A stretch of 11,442 bases of DNA from Ruminococcaceae bacterium UBA1438 (GTDB lineage Bacteria > Bacillota > Clostridia > Oscillospirales > Acutalibacteraceae), in assembly GCA_002329285.1 (NCBI GenBank), contig DCTO01000088.1, positions 222 through 11,663 of the forward strand, in the 5' to 3' direction. The notes under the pieces are model-generated. The model searched no databases. It had not been told where the DNA came from and saw only the letters and a program-made list of their open reading frames with translations. Every line of letters begins with the position of its first letter. The stretch's first letter is position 1. This document shows positions 1-6,509 of the stretch, piece by piece. The translations under genes were made by a program, and so were the position numbers.

Positions 1-1062
1 AAAGCAAAGCGCCATTTCAAGATAAGGATTGCAGGTGGGATCGGGTGAGCGAAGCTCAACGCGGGTGCCCCTACCCCTTGAAGCAGGAATGCGAACAAGT
101 GTTGAGCGGTTTGAAGCAGACCACGCAATATAGCACGGGGCCTCATAACCGGGAACAAGTCTCTTAAATGAATTTACGGTTGGATTTGCAAAAGCGGTGA
201 TGCCCTTAACGTGCTTCATAACGCCGGCGATAAAGGAATATGCTTCCTTTGACAGGCCAAGCTCGTCAGAAGGGTCGTCAAAAATGTTCTTGCCTGATTC
301 AATATCAAACAGGCTCATGTTTGTGTGCATACCGCTGCCTGCAATGCCGTGAATCGGCTTTGGCATAAAGGTTGCGTGAAGGTCATGCTTTGTGGCATAG
401 GTTTTAACAACGTGTTTGAAAGTCATAACCCTATCTGCAGTGATCATAATATCATCAAAACGGAAATCAATTTCATGCTGGGATTCGGCGCATTCATGGT
501 GTGAAGCTTCAATTGTGAAGCCCATTTCCTCAAGCGCAAGGCAGATATCGCGGCGGCAGTTTTCGCCCGCATCAATCGGGTTCATTTCAAAATAGCTGCC
601 ATGGTCTGTCATCTCCGTGGTGGGGTTGCCGTTTTCATCCTTTTTGAAAAGGAAGAATTCAAGCTCAGGCCCGGCATTTAATCCATAGCCCATTTCAGCC
701 GCTTCATCAATAACCTTCTTAAGAATGTTTTTCGGATCGCCCATAAACGGCGTTTTATTATCGGACATATAAACGGAGCAAATCAGCCTGCCCGTTGTTT
801 TGCCGTTAAAGGTTCGCCAGGGGAAAATCGTCCATGAATCCAAATCCGGATGGAGATACATATCCGATTCGTTGATTCTCACAAAGCCGTCGATTGAAGA
901 GCCGTCAAACATAATCTTGTTGTCCAGCGCTTTTTCAAGTTGTGAAACCGTAACCGCAACGCTTTTCATCCAGCCGAAAACATCGGTGAACTGCAGACGA
1001 ACGAATTCAACGTTTTTTTCAACTGCATCTTTTAAAATATCCTCTTTAGTTAATTTGCTCAT
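1..1062 (-). CDS. glnA: Glutamine synthetase, type I-alpha (C-terminus beyond window edge)
   Basis: Catalyses ATP-dependent condensation of glutamate and ammonium to glutamine, the cytosolic entry point of nitrogen assimilation; the family forms dodecamers. The 354 visible residues cover the N-terminal beta-grasp domain (about 15-100) and most of the catalytic domain. Visible signatures are DGSSIDGF (53-60), GPELEFF with metal-ligand glutamates E131 and E133, HHE and QHEID (E190, E197), GSGMHTNMS with H246, [12 protein letters not shown] (291-302), and RVELRSPDP with E336 and R338. R62 follows the DGSSIDGF segment, as in Bacillus GSI-alpha, where this residue is linked to feedback control; applying that here is inference. 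The family is usually about 440-445 residues, so roughly 90 are missing only because the window ends. Start ATG has GGGAGG about 9 nt upstream. No glnR-like regulator gene lies just upstream; capA does, in the same orientation. The leader carries a terminator (separate entry), suggesting attenuation control. Confidence 0.97.
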   Translation of the reverse strand, partial: MSKLTKEDILKDAVEKNVEFVRLQFTDVFGWMKSVAVTVSQLEKALDNKIMFDGSSIDGFVRINESDMYLHPDLDSWTIFPWRTFNGKTTGRLICSVYMSDNKTPFMGDPKNILKKVIDEAAEMGYGLNAGPELEFFLFKKDENGNPTTEMTDHGSYFEMNPIDAGENCRRDICLALEEMGFTIEASHHECAESQHEIDFRFDDIMITADRVMTFKHVVKTYATKHDLHATFMPKPIHGIAGSGMHTNMSLFDIESGKNIFDDPSDELGLSKEAYSFIAGVMKHVKGITAFANPTVNSFKRLVPGYEAPCYIAWSASNRSTLVRIPASRGRGTRVELRSPDPTCNPYLEMALCF

Positions 1063-1090
1063 AGTTAAATCCTCCCGTGAGCTTGTTTTG

Positions 1091-1124
1091 AAAAAAACGG
1101 GCGCTCCGACTGTTCGGAACGCCC
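1091..1124 (-). terminator. Intrinsic terminator in the glnA leader (candidate attenuator)
   Basis: Read on the minus strand, GGGCG-T-TCCGA, loop ACAG, TCGGA-G-CGCCC is followed by G and seven T. This is an 11-position stem with one internal T/G position and a classic U-tract. It sits about 30 nt upstream of the glnA start codon, inside the untranslated leader rather than after a gene, so it would stop transcription before glnA unless opened. The 9 nt TTCGGAACG at 1158-1166 (minus strand) are a perfect complement of CGTTCCGAA in the 5' arm (1113-1121) and could form a competing antiterminator. The terminator shape is seen directly; regulation is inference. Confidence 0.8.
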
Positions 1125-1143
1125 TTGTTCTTAATACATTATC

Positions 1144-1172
1144 ATAATATATTCAATCGTTCCGAATTGCAA
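1144..1172 (-). promoter_or_regulatory. Candidate sigma-A promoter for glnA
   Basis: Minus-strand TTGCAA (1167-1172), a 17-nt spacer, and TATTAT (1144-1149). Predicted start is near 1137, only about a dozen nt before the leader terminator. A second -10-like TATAAT lies farther upstream at 1207-1212 without a recognisable -35. If that one is used, the leader is longer and includes the candidate antiterminator strand at 1158-1166 and an inverted repeat CCGTTTT/AAAACGG at 1173-1201. Which promoter is real cannot be decided from sequence. Confidence 0.55.
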
Positions 1173-1247
1173 CCGTTTTGATGAAATCTTGTTAAAAACG
1201 GATGCGATTATAAAGTTTTAAGCCTTTGATTTGTGCATTTTTTACAA

Positions 1248-2438
1248 TCAGCCGAGGTTAAGAAATTCCTCAGGAATTATTTCCTTTGCATAATTTGTGA
1301 AATACTCCGGGGTTGCGCCGCTTTGCTTGTGGCTTGCTCCAAGCTCAGCCGTGTAATCCGAAAGGCGATAAACCGTAAATTTATATTTGCCGTTTGAGGA
1401 GCTGTACCAACAGCAAACCGGCATAAGCTTTGCATTTGTGATTGAAATTTCGCCTGCGTTCATTTCAACTGTAATCTGCGCCATTCCGCCGCAGAGCTGA
1501 TTAAGGCTTGTTTGATGCGAAATGAAATTGCCGAGTGAATAATAAACAAGCATTTTTCTGCCCGTGCTTTCATCCGTTACCCATTCAACAGTTTGCAGCA
1601 CATGGGGATGAGTGCCGATAACGATATCCACGCCGAGCTGAAGGAACAAATCAACATATTCGCGCTGATAATCGGAAACGGTGGTGCTGTTTTCAGTGCC
1701 CCAGTGCGGGAACACGATAACCACATCCGCATTTTGCCTTGCGGTGGTTACATCGGATGTAATTTTATCCTTATCCATCAAATTGGTGCACCATTCCTTG
1801 CCCTCCGGCAGAGAGATGCCGTTTGTGCCATAGGTGTAATTAAGCAGTGCAAAGGTAATTCCGTTTGATTCATAATATGCAATCTGATTATTCTCCTGCT
1901 CACTGGTGTAAGTGCCGATATGAAGCACCTCCGGATGCTGGGAGAAATATTTGCATTCCTGCTCAATCCCCGCATAGCCGATATCCATTGTGTGATTAGT
2001 GGCGCAGGTAAAGATATCAAAGCCTGCTGCAATTGCAGCATCGCCAACCTCCCACGGAGTGTTAAAGCAGGGATAACCCGCATAAGGAAATTCAGAGCCG
2101 CCAAGCATGGTTTCCTGATTAACGATTGCAATATCCGCTGCTGAAATATCAGCCTTAATGTTTTCATAAAACGAGGTGTAATCCAAATCTCCGTTTTCAT
2201 TTTCGCCGGCGGAAATCAGTGTGTTATGAATCAGATTATCGCCAACCGCAACAATATTAACCTTTCCTGAAAGAACAGTTGTTTCCTCCGTGGTTTCGGC
2301 GGCAGTGGTTTGCGCAGTGGGCTTTTCAATATCCGAATTCTTGGTGATATGCCCGCTGACTGCAAAAGCGCAGACAACAATTACCGCAAGCACAACAGGA
2401 ATTATAACGCCAAGCTGCTTTTTTCTTCTTTCATCCAT
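1248..2438 (-). CDS. CapA-family metallophosphatase-fold protein, membrane-anchored
   Basis: A 396-residue protein of the PGA_cap/CapA family, whose founding members act in poly-gamma-glutamate capsule synthesis or export; many relatives have unknown roles. An N-terminal membrane anchor (about residues 9-29) precedes a Thr/Glu-rich linker (40-55), placing the catalytic-fold domain (58-396) outside the cell. Metallophosphatase-like motifs are VAVGDNLIHN (D67, H71), VNQET (N107, E109), TNHTMD (N148, H149), FPHWGTE (H245), GTHPHV (H277, H279) and YSLGNFIS. A longer frame begins 15 nt earlier, but that ATG has no ribosome binding site, while the chosen ATG has AGGTG nine nt upstream. No capB, capC or pgs genes are adjacent, so capsule synthesis should not be assumed. 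It has its own promoter and lies 185 bp upstream of glnA with no clear terminator after it. Confidence 0.9.
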   Translation of the reverse strand: MDERRKKQLGVIIPVVLAVIVVCAFAVSGHITKNSDIEKPTAQTTAAETTEETTVLSGKVNIVAVGDNLIHNTLISAGENENGDLDYTSFYENIKADISAADIAIVNQETMLGGSEFPYAGYPCFNTPWEVGDAAIAAGFDIFTCATNHTMDIGYAGIEQECKYFSQHPEVLHIGTYTSEQENNQIAYYESNGITFALLNYTYGTNGISLPEGKEWCTNLMDKDKITSDVTTARQNADVVIVFPHWGTENSTTVSDYQREYVDLFLQLGVDIVIGTHPHVLQTVEWVTDESTGRKMLVYYSLGNFISHQTSLNQLCGGMAQITVEMNAGEISITNAKLMPVCCWYSSSNGKYKFTVYRLSDYTAELGASHKQSGATPEYFTNYAKEIIPEEFLNLG

Positions 2439-2468
2439 AAGCGCGCACCTCATAGAGAGAAATTATAA

Positions 2469-2495
2469 TATGCCTTATTCTAACACAAAGGCATA
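2469..2495. repeat. Inverted repeat spanning the capA promoter -10 (candidate operator)
   Basis: Perfect 8-bp arms TATGCCTT (2469-2476) and AAGGCATA (2488-2495) are separated by 11 bp that contain the -10 hexamer. Arm centres are 19 bp apart, about two helical turns, as expected for a dimeric repressor. The palindrome is seen; repressor binding is inference, and no regulator gene is adjacent. Confidence 0.5.
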
Positions 2496-2505
2496 ATTTT
2501 ATCAA
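2477..2505 (-). promoter_or_regulatory. Promoter of the capA-family gene
   Basis: Minus-strand TTGATA (2500-2505), a 17-nt spacer, and TAGAAT (2477-2482), about 40 nt upstream of the chosen start codon. A palindrome (2469-2495) encloses the -10 element. Confidence 0.75.
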
Positions 2506-2511
2506 CATTAA

Positions 2512-2542
2512 TATTAAAAGCGAGAGACTAATCCCCCGCTTT
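2512..2542 (-). terminator. Terminator of the MATE gene, with the stop codon in its loop
   Basis: Minus-strand AAAGCGGGGGA, loop TTAG, TCTCTCGCTTT, then TAATATT. The 11-bp stem uses two G-U pairs that would be A-C mismatches on the plus strand, so it belongs to minus-strand RNA. The TAG stop of the MATE gene occupies the loop. The U-tract is short, so efficiency may be moderate. Confidence 0.65.
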
Positions 2543-3877
2543 GGTTTTAAAATAATGATAATTTTTGTTTTTTGTTATCATGAAAAGAATTGTTATTATC
2601 AAGGTGATCCCCTCTGCGCAGGTGAGAGAAAGCCAAATGGCATTCATTCCGAAAAGCAGGGGCAGAAGCATAATTGCCGCCGCCTGAAAAAGGAAGGTGC
2701 GCAAAAACGAAATTGCGGCTGACACCGCGCCGTTATTAAGCGCTGTGAAAAAGGCGGAGCCGAAAATGTTGAAGCCCTTAACCAGATAGCAGAAGGAAAA
2801 AAGCCTGAACGCCTGCAAGGTTAGCTGATAAAGCCCATCATCATAACCCGTGAAAATATGAGCAAGCGGCAGCGAAAGCCCCTCTGCAAGGGCAAAAAGC
2901 ACAAGCCCTGAGAATCCGATGAAAAGCATGCTTTTTCTAAAAACATTTTGCAGCTCAGAATCATTCCGCGCGCCGTAATTATAGCCGATAATCGGCGCAA
3001 CTCCGATTGAATAGCCGATGAAAATCGAAACGAAAATGAAACTCACATACATCAAAACACCGTAAGCCGCAACTCCGTTTTCACCGAAATATTTAATCAG
3101 CTGGAAATTATAAAGAATATTAACAAGGGACATTGAAACATTCGTCATCAGCTCAGAAGCGCCGTTTGTGCAGGTTTTGAGGAGGGCTCTGCCGTCAAAC
3201 CTTGCATGGCCGAGACGCAGGGTTGAGCCGTTTTGTGAAAAGAAATAAGCAAGCGGAATCGCACCGCCGATAACCTCGCTTGCCGCGGTTGCCCCTGCCG
3301 CGCCGGCAACTCCCCATTTGAGCACGCCGACGAAAATGAAATCCAGCACCATATTGGTAACACCGGCGCCAACCGTGATTGCAAGCCCGAGATTTGGTTT
3401 TTTCGCAGTGACAAGAAAGCTTTGAAAAACATTTTGAAGCATAAAAAACGGAAGCGAAAGCAGAGTTATCCTGCCATATAAAACGCAATATTCAAGCATT
3501 GCCTCATCCGCACCAAGCAGAATTGAAACCCGCCTGATGAAAATTTCGCCGAGAATTGCAACAGTTATGCCAAGCAGCATAACAGTATAAACCAGCATTG
3601 AAAAAAGCTCATTCGCCCTGCGTTTATCCCCCTCGCCAAAGGTTTTTGAAACCAGGGCGCTGCCGCCGGTGCCAATCATAAAGCCGAGCGTGCTGATGAG
3701 CATAATAAACGGCATTATCAGATTTACCGCGGCAAACGGAGTTTTACCCGCATAATTGGACACAAAGAAACCGTCCACCACACCATAAACCGAGGTGAAC
3801 ACCATCATAATTATTGAGGGCAGCACAAAGCGCGCAAGCCTTTTTGTGTTAAAATGATCCGAAAGCTGAATTTGCAT
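2528..3877 (-). CDS. MATE family multidrug/metabolite efflux transporter
   Basis: A 449-residue integral membrane protein with about 12 hydrophobic segments. It belongs to the MATE superfamily, which exports cationic drugs or metabolites by Na+ or H+ antiport. The N-terminal VYGVVDGFFVSNYAG segment (about 30-44) and GTGGSALVSKTFGEGDKRRA (about 69-88) are typical of the DinF/MepA-like bacterial branch; IIGYNYGARN marks the second half-repeat. Substrate cannot be read from sequence. The open frame extends 14 codons further upstream, but the chosen ATG has AGAGGTG about five nt before it, and the longer form would start close to the predicted transcription start. The gene is monocistronic, with a near-consensus promoter and its own terminator, and is divergent from the zinc-ribbon gene. 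A palindrome over the -10 region suggests a local repressor. Confidence 0.93.
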   Translation of the reverse strand: MQIQLSDHFNTKRLARFVLPSIIMMVFTSVYGVVDGFFVSNYAGKTPFAAVNLIMPFIMLISTLGFMIGTGGSALVSKTFGEGDKRRANELFSMLVYTVMLLGITVAILGEIFIRRVSILLGADEAMLEYCVLYGRITLLSLPFFMLQNVFQSFLVTAKKPNLGLAITVGAGVTNMVLDFIFVGVLKWGVAGAAGATAASEVIGGAIPLAYFFSQNGSTLRLGHARFDGRALLKTCTNGASELMTNVSMSLVNILYNFQLIKYFGENGVAAYGVLMYVSFIFVSIFIGYSIGVAPIIGYNYGARNDSELQNVFRKSMLFIGFSGLVLFALAEGLSLPLAHIFTGYDDGLYQLTLQAFRLFSFCYLVKGFNIFGSAFFTALNNGAVSAAISFLRTFLFQAAAIMLLPLLFGMNAIWLSLTCAEGITLIITILFMITKNKNYHYFKTKAGD

Positions 3878-3892
3878 AAAACACCTCTGAAA

Positions 3893-3910
3893 TATACTGC
3901 TGTTAGTATA
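3893..3910. repeat. Inverted repeat over the MATE promoter -10 and start site (candidate operator)
   Basis: TATACT (3893-3898) and AGTATA (3905-3910), 6-bp arms with a 6-bp spacer. One arm is the -10 hexamer itself, so a bound protein would block polymerase. Efflux pump genes are often controlled by MarR- or TetR-type repressors at such sites. The short A/T-rich arms could also be chance. Confidence 0.35.
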
Positions 3911-3933
3911 GCAAACCATATAAATATAGTCAA
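3905..3933 (-). promoter_or_regulatory. Strong promoter of the MATE gene
   Basis: Minus-strand TTGACT (3928-3933), a 17-nt spacer, and TATACT (3905-3910), with the AGAGGTG ribosome binding site about 15-20 nt downstream of the -10. This gives a short leader of about 20 nt and supports the shorter MATE start. Confidence 0.85.
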
Positions 3934-3994
3934 CCGCAGAAAGGACGTTTGAAACGGCAACAATATTATTGAAAGCAATAATTCAACATTCATA

Positions 3995-4023
3995 TTGAAA
4001 TGCCTGTTTAAATATGTTAATAT
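3995..4023 (+). promoter_or_regulatory. Promoter of the zinc-ribbon membrane protein gene
   Basis: TTGAAA (3995-4000), a 17-nt spacer, and TAATAT (4018-4023), predicting a leader of about 55 nt that contains an eight-T run. It lies back to back with the MATE promoter. In this A/T-rich stretch, other -10-like hexamers exist. Confidence 0.6.
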
Positions 4024-4086
4024 TTATTCATAAAATATGACAATTTTTTTTATTTATGATATTAAGTTTTTGAAAGGAAGCTTATT

Positions 4087-4575
4087 ATGAAAATATGCCC
4101 AAACTGCCATTGCCGGAATACTGATAATGCTAATTTTTGCGCTTCATGTTCAGCAAACATATCAAATGTTTATCCTGTTCAGAATCCGCCTTACCAGGCT
4201 CCTGTTGCACCATATCAGCAATACCCTAACTACGGCGCTCCTTACCCTACGGTTGACCCGATGATTACAAGACCGAAAAACGATATTTCAAACGCAAAAA
4301 TGTTAGGCGTGGTTGCGGTTGTTTTCCTTTTCTTTATGCGCCTCGTAACCTTTGTGTGTTCGCTTATCGGAATAAGCAAGGCAAAGGAAGCGCGAAAGGA
4401 TGCCGAAAAGCTTGGCGATCCGCTTCTCATCAAGGACGCTAAGGACGCATACAAAACTAATAAAATTGCTTTGATTATTACCATAGTGCTGTATCTTGCA
4501 GCAGGGCTTTCAACGGTTTTAATTTTGTTGCTTAATTACGGCTTGATTGACCAATACATAAGAGAATTTTTCTGA
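4087..4575 (+). CDS. Zinc-ribbon membrane protein of unknown function
   Basis: A 162-residue protein. The N-terminus is a zinc ribbon with C4-x2-C7 and C18-x2-C21. A Pro/Tyr/Gln-rich low-complexity linker (about 29-58) follows, then two hydrophobic segments (about 72-96 and 126-149) separated by a charged, Lys/Ala-rich loop (98-125). This plan is common in Firmicutes for small membrane proteins annotated only as zinc-ribbon domain proteins; no reaction is known. The cysteines probably bind Zn2+ on the cytoplasmic side (inference). AAGGAAG about seven nt upstream fixes the start. It is a single-gene unit with its own promoter, ending at a bidirectional terminator shared with the convergent DUF6465 gene. 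Confidence 0.85.
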   Translation: MKICPNCHCRNTDNANFCASCSANISNVYPVQNPPYQAPVAPYQQYPNYGAPYPTVDPMITRPKNDISNAKMLGVVAVVFLFFMRLVTFVCSLIGISKAKEARKDAEKLGDPLLIKDAKDAYKTNKIALIITIVLYLAAGLSTVLILLLNYGLIDQYIREFF

Positions 4576-4589
4576 TAAATAAGAATAAA

Positions 4590-4640
4590 CAAAAAAAATA
4601 AAAAAGGGCTGTCTTACGAAAAATCCGTAAGACAGCTCTT
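4590..4640. terminator. Bidirectional terminator between convergent genes
   Basis: A 15-bp stem, AAGGGCTGTCTTACG (4604-4618) with CGTAAGACAGCTCTT (4626-4640), with a 7-nt loop and one non-Watson-Crick position. On the minus strand the stem is followed by two long T-runs (4590-4605), a very strong signal for the DUF6465 gene. On the plus strand it is followed by the weaker ATTTAATTAT, serving the zinc-ribbon gene. Confidence 0.92.
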
Positions 4641-4665
4641 ATTTAATTATGCTTTGCTTAACGAA

Positions 4666-5163
4666 TTAAAGCTCAACCTTGCCGTTGTCCTTATCATTGA
4701 TAACGTAATAAACTGCGTTATCCTCTGCCTTAACATAAAGCTTGATGGACTTGATTGAAGCAGCCTTTTTGCCTGAAGCAACATATGCCTTTTCAACAGC
4801 AGCATAGATATCATCTGTGTTAACCTGCTTGCCTGCGAACTCAAAATAGAATTCCTTTGTTGCAAGCTTCTGAGCAGTTTTCTTTGCGCTCTTCTTTGCG
4901 GTTGTTGCAGCAGCCTTAACTTCCTTCTCTGCCTTTTCAGCATTCTTCTTTGCTGTTGCAGCAGCGGTTTTAACTTCCTTTTCTGCCTTTGCAGCAGTCT
5001 TCTTTGCAGCGGCCTTTGTTTCCTCGGCCTTTGCAGTTGCCTTTGCCTTTGTTGTTTCTGCCTTAGCAGTTGCCTTTGCAGCAGTTTCTTTAACAGCCTT
5101 TGCTGCTTTAGCGGTTTCTTCCTTTACTGCAGCCTTTGCAGTTTCTGCCTTTTTTGTTGCCAT
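4666..5163 (-). CDS. Histone-like Ala/Lys-rich protein with C-terminal DUF6465-type domain
   Basis: A 165-residue protein in two parts. Residues 1-100 are almost entirely Ala, Lys, Glu and Thr in short repeats (such as KAEKEVK and TAKK), resembling the basic tails of bacterial histone H1-like proteins and probably helical or disordered. The compact part (about 102-165, from EFYFEFAGKQV to the C-terminus) matches my recollection of DUF6465, a small Clostridia domain of unknown function with an SIKLYVK and VYYVIND strand pattern. Binding to DNA or RNA through the basic tail is plausible, but the many Glu residues lower net charge and no experimental role is known to me. An open frame adds six codons upstream, but the chosen ATG has AAAGGATG properly spaced. 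Strong promoter and strong terminator suggest an abundant protein from a monocistronic unit. Confidence 0.82.
   Translation of the reverse strand: MATKKAETAKAAVKEETAKAAKAVKETAAKATAKAETTKAKATAKAEETKAAAKKTAAKAEKEVKTAAATAKKNAEKAEKEVKAAATTAKKSAKKTAQKLATKEFYFEFAGKQVNTDDIYAAVEKAYVASGKKAASIKSIKLYVKAEDNAVYYVINDKDNGKVEL
4882..4989 (-). repeat. Two tandem 54-nt (18-residue) repeats in the Ala/Lys-rich tail
   Basis: Residues 59-76 and 77-94 both begin KAEKEVK and share the following TAKK spacing, so the coding DNA repeats with a 54-nt period (4936-4989 and 4882-4935). Such repeats can expand or contract by slippage, so tail length may differ between strains. Confidence 0.7.
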
Positions 5164-5220
5164 AGTTAAACATCCTTTCATAAAATAATATATTAAACTA
5201 TATGCCTGAAAAATAATCTA

Positions 5221-5273
5221 TAAAGCGATTTGCTTTACACATTAAATATATTCCCATTATATTTACAAGTCAA
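5221..5273 (-). promoter_or_regulatory. Promoter and leader hairpin of the DUF6465 gene
   Basis: Minus-strand TTGACT (5268-5273), a 17-nt spacer, and TATATT (5245-5250). The predicted start is near 5238, and the leader is about 75 nt. Its first bases form a small hairpin, TAAAGC, loop of five, GCTTTA (5221-5237), which could protect the 5' end of the mRNA. The remaining DNA between here and 5398 holds no gene or convincing signal that I can see. Confidence 0.75.
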
Positions 5274-5398
5274 GAATTTGGTAAAATAATCTACATTACG
5301 GTGGCATAATCAAATAAATTTAGCCGCCTTTTTGGTTGTTTTGCACAAAAGTATTGCATTTTAGGCAGTTATGCAGCAGAGTTGCGCCTCCCGAAAGC

Positions 5399-5428
5399 AA
5401 AAAGAAACAGGCGGCAGAGCCGCCCGTT
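5399..5428 (-). terminator. Terminator after the acyltransferase gene
   Basis: Minus-strand AACGGGCGGC, loop TCT, GCCGCCTGTT, then TCTTTTTG: a 10-bp G+C-rich stem (5406-5428) starting two nt after the stop codon, with a T-rich tail. It closes the probable fprA-symporter-acyltransferase transcript. Confidence 0.88.
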
Positions 5429-5429
5429 A

Positions 5430-6509
5430 TCAAGCCTTTTGCTTGCTTTTATTTCTGATTTTATTTTCCGCCGAGGCCAGTGCCTGATCAATATGAAGCA
5501 AACGGAACAGCAGCGAGCGAAGCATCTCAACTCCCGTGCACAAAAGATAAATCCCGAGCATCGAAAGCAGAACAAGCGCGCCCATCTTCAGCGGAGGACA
5601 TTCAAGATAATCAACAAACAAATCCTTAACGATATATGCAAAAACAAAGGCATTTGTGTGAATCAGATAAACGCCGAAGGTGTGCGGCGCAAGCACCTTA
5701 ACCGCCGCCCTGAACGGCCTTGCCTTGATATTCAGCCTTGCGCAGAACAGGAAAAGGCAAACGCTTGCCGCAACGGTTGTTGCCGAAATATAAGAAAGCA
5801 GATTTTCGCGGACAACCTTCCACTGCCAAAAATCCCCTGCAAATTTATAGCCCGCGCTAACAAGCGTGAAGCCGAAGAAGCCGAAAAGCATCAGCCACGG
5901 CCTAACTGATTTTTCAAGCTCTGTTTTCTTAATAATGCCGCCGAGAATATAGAGCAGCGTGAGCCAAAGCACGGAATAACCCCTGTTTGTGAGCATAACA
6001 TCGCTTTGCCAAAGGGTTTGCGCGGCTGAAAAGAAAATGAATATTAACCAGCCGAGCGCCTTGAGCTGCTTTTGGCTCAAAGCGCCGAGCATCGCATTTA
6101 TAAACGGCATAAAGAAAAACAAAACAAAATACGCCGTGAAATACCAATATGCCCTATTATAAACCGGAAAGAACAGATTGAACTGGGTTTCAAACGCCTT
6201 GCTTTCGGGAATATATTCCCTGAAAATCATGGCAAAAAGCACGCTCCAAAAAACCACCTGAAGCCAAAGCGCGGCAAGCTTGTGATATTTGATTTTCGAA
6301 TTAACTCCCACATAGCCGCTTATCAGCGCATAGCAATTAACCGCGCCGATGCAGAACGCATCCAGCACCCAGGCAACATAATAATGGGGCGAATTAACCT
6401 CTGCATTGTTGAGAATGCCGCCTTTGTTGAGCACATGGAGGCCAACTATCATCAGCATTGAAATAATGCGCAGAAGATCAATCCCGATATTTCTTTCTTT
6501 ATTCGGCAT
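5430..6509 (-). CDS. Acyltransferase family 3 membrane protein
   Basis: A 359-residue polytopic protein with about ten hydrophobic segments, of the acyltransferase-3 family (OafA/WecH-like). These transfer acetyl or other acyl groups from cytoplasmic donors to surface glycans, polysaccharides or related acceptors. N-terminal features match the family: NIGIDLLRI with D11 and R14, then the membrane-embedded GLH (H25), and CYALISGYVG at 60-69, like the common ISGY element. APHTFGVYLIHTN near residue 280 is the conserved C-terminal H-containing segment. The start codon lies inside the end of the symporter gene (11-bp overlap), with GGAG just upstream, suggesting translational coupling. The alternative start 13 codons earlier would overlap more and has no better ribosome binding site. 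The acceptor cannot be determined; the upstream sugar symporter hints at carbohydrate-linked work (inference). Confidence 0.85.
   Translation of the reverse strand: MPNKERNIGIDLLRIISMLMIVGLHVLNKGGILNNAEVNSPHYYVAWVLDAFCIGAVNCYALISGYVGVNSKIKYHKLAALWLQVVFWSVLFAMIFREYIPESKAFETQFNLFFPVYNRAYWYFTAYFVLFFFMPFINAMLGALSQKQLKALGWLIFIFFSAAQTLWQSDVMLTNRGYSVLWLTLLYILGGIIKKTELEKSVRPWLMLFGFFGFTLVSAGYKFAGDFWQWKVVRENLLSYISATTVAASVCLFLFCARLNIKARPFRAAVKVLAPHTFGVYLIHTNAFVFAYIVKDLFVDYLECPPLKMGALVLLSMLGIYLLCTGVEMLRSLLFRLLHIDQALASAENKIRNKSKQKA

Noticed and set aside
1091..1124. ANTAR-type dual hexaloop antiterminator site in the glnA leader
   Set aside because: Opening the closing A-U pair gives a hexaloop AACAGU, which lacks G at position 4, and no matching first hairpin was found.
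800..1147. Plus-strand open frame of 115 codons
   Set aside because: Antisense shadow of glnA, without a ribosome binding site; glnA matches its family throughout.
1173..1250. GlnR/TnrA box (TGTNA-N7-TNACA) upstream of glnA
   Set aside because: Only a half site (TAACA) is present; the partner half does not match.
5298..5338. Plus-strand hairpin GGTGGC/GCCGCC followed by TTTTT
   Set aside because: The loop is 17 nt, the stem is only 6 bp with a wobble, and no plus-strand gene or convincing promoter precedes it.
5382..5909. Plus-strand open frame of 175 codons
   Set aside because: It lies antisense to the acyltransferase, has an Arg/Lys-rich unstructured-looking product and no promoter or family resemblance.
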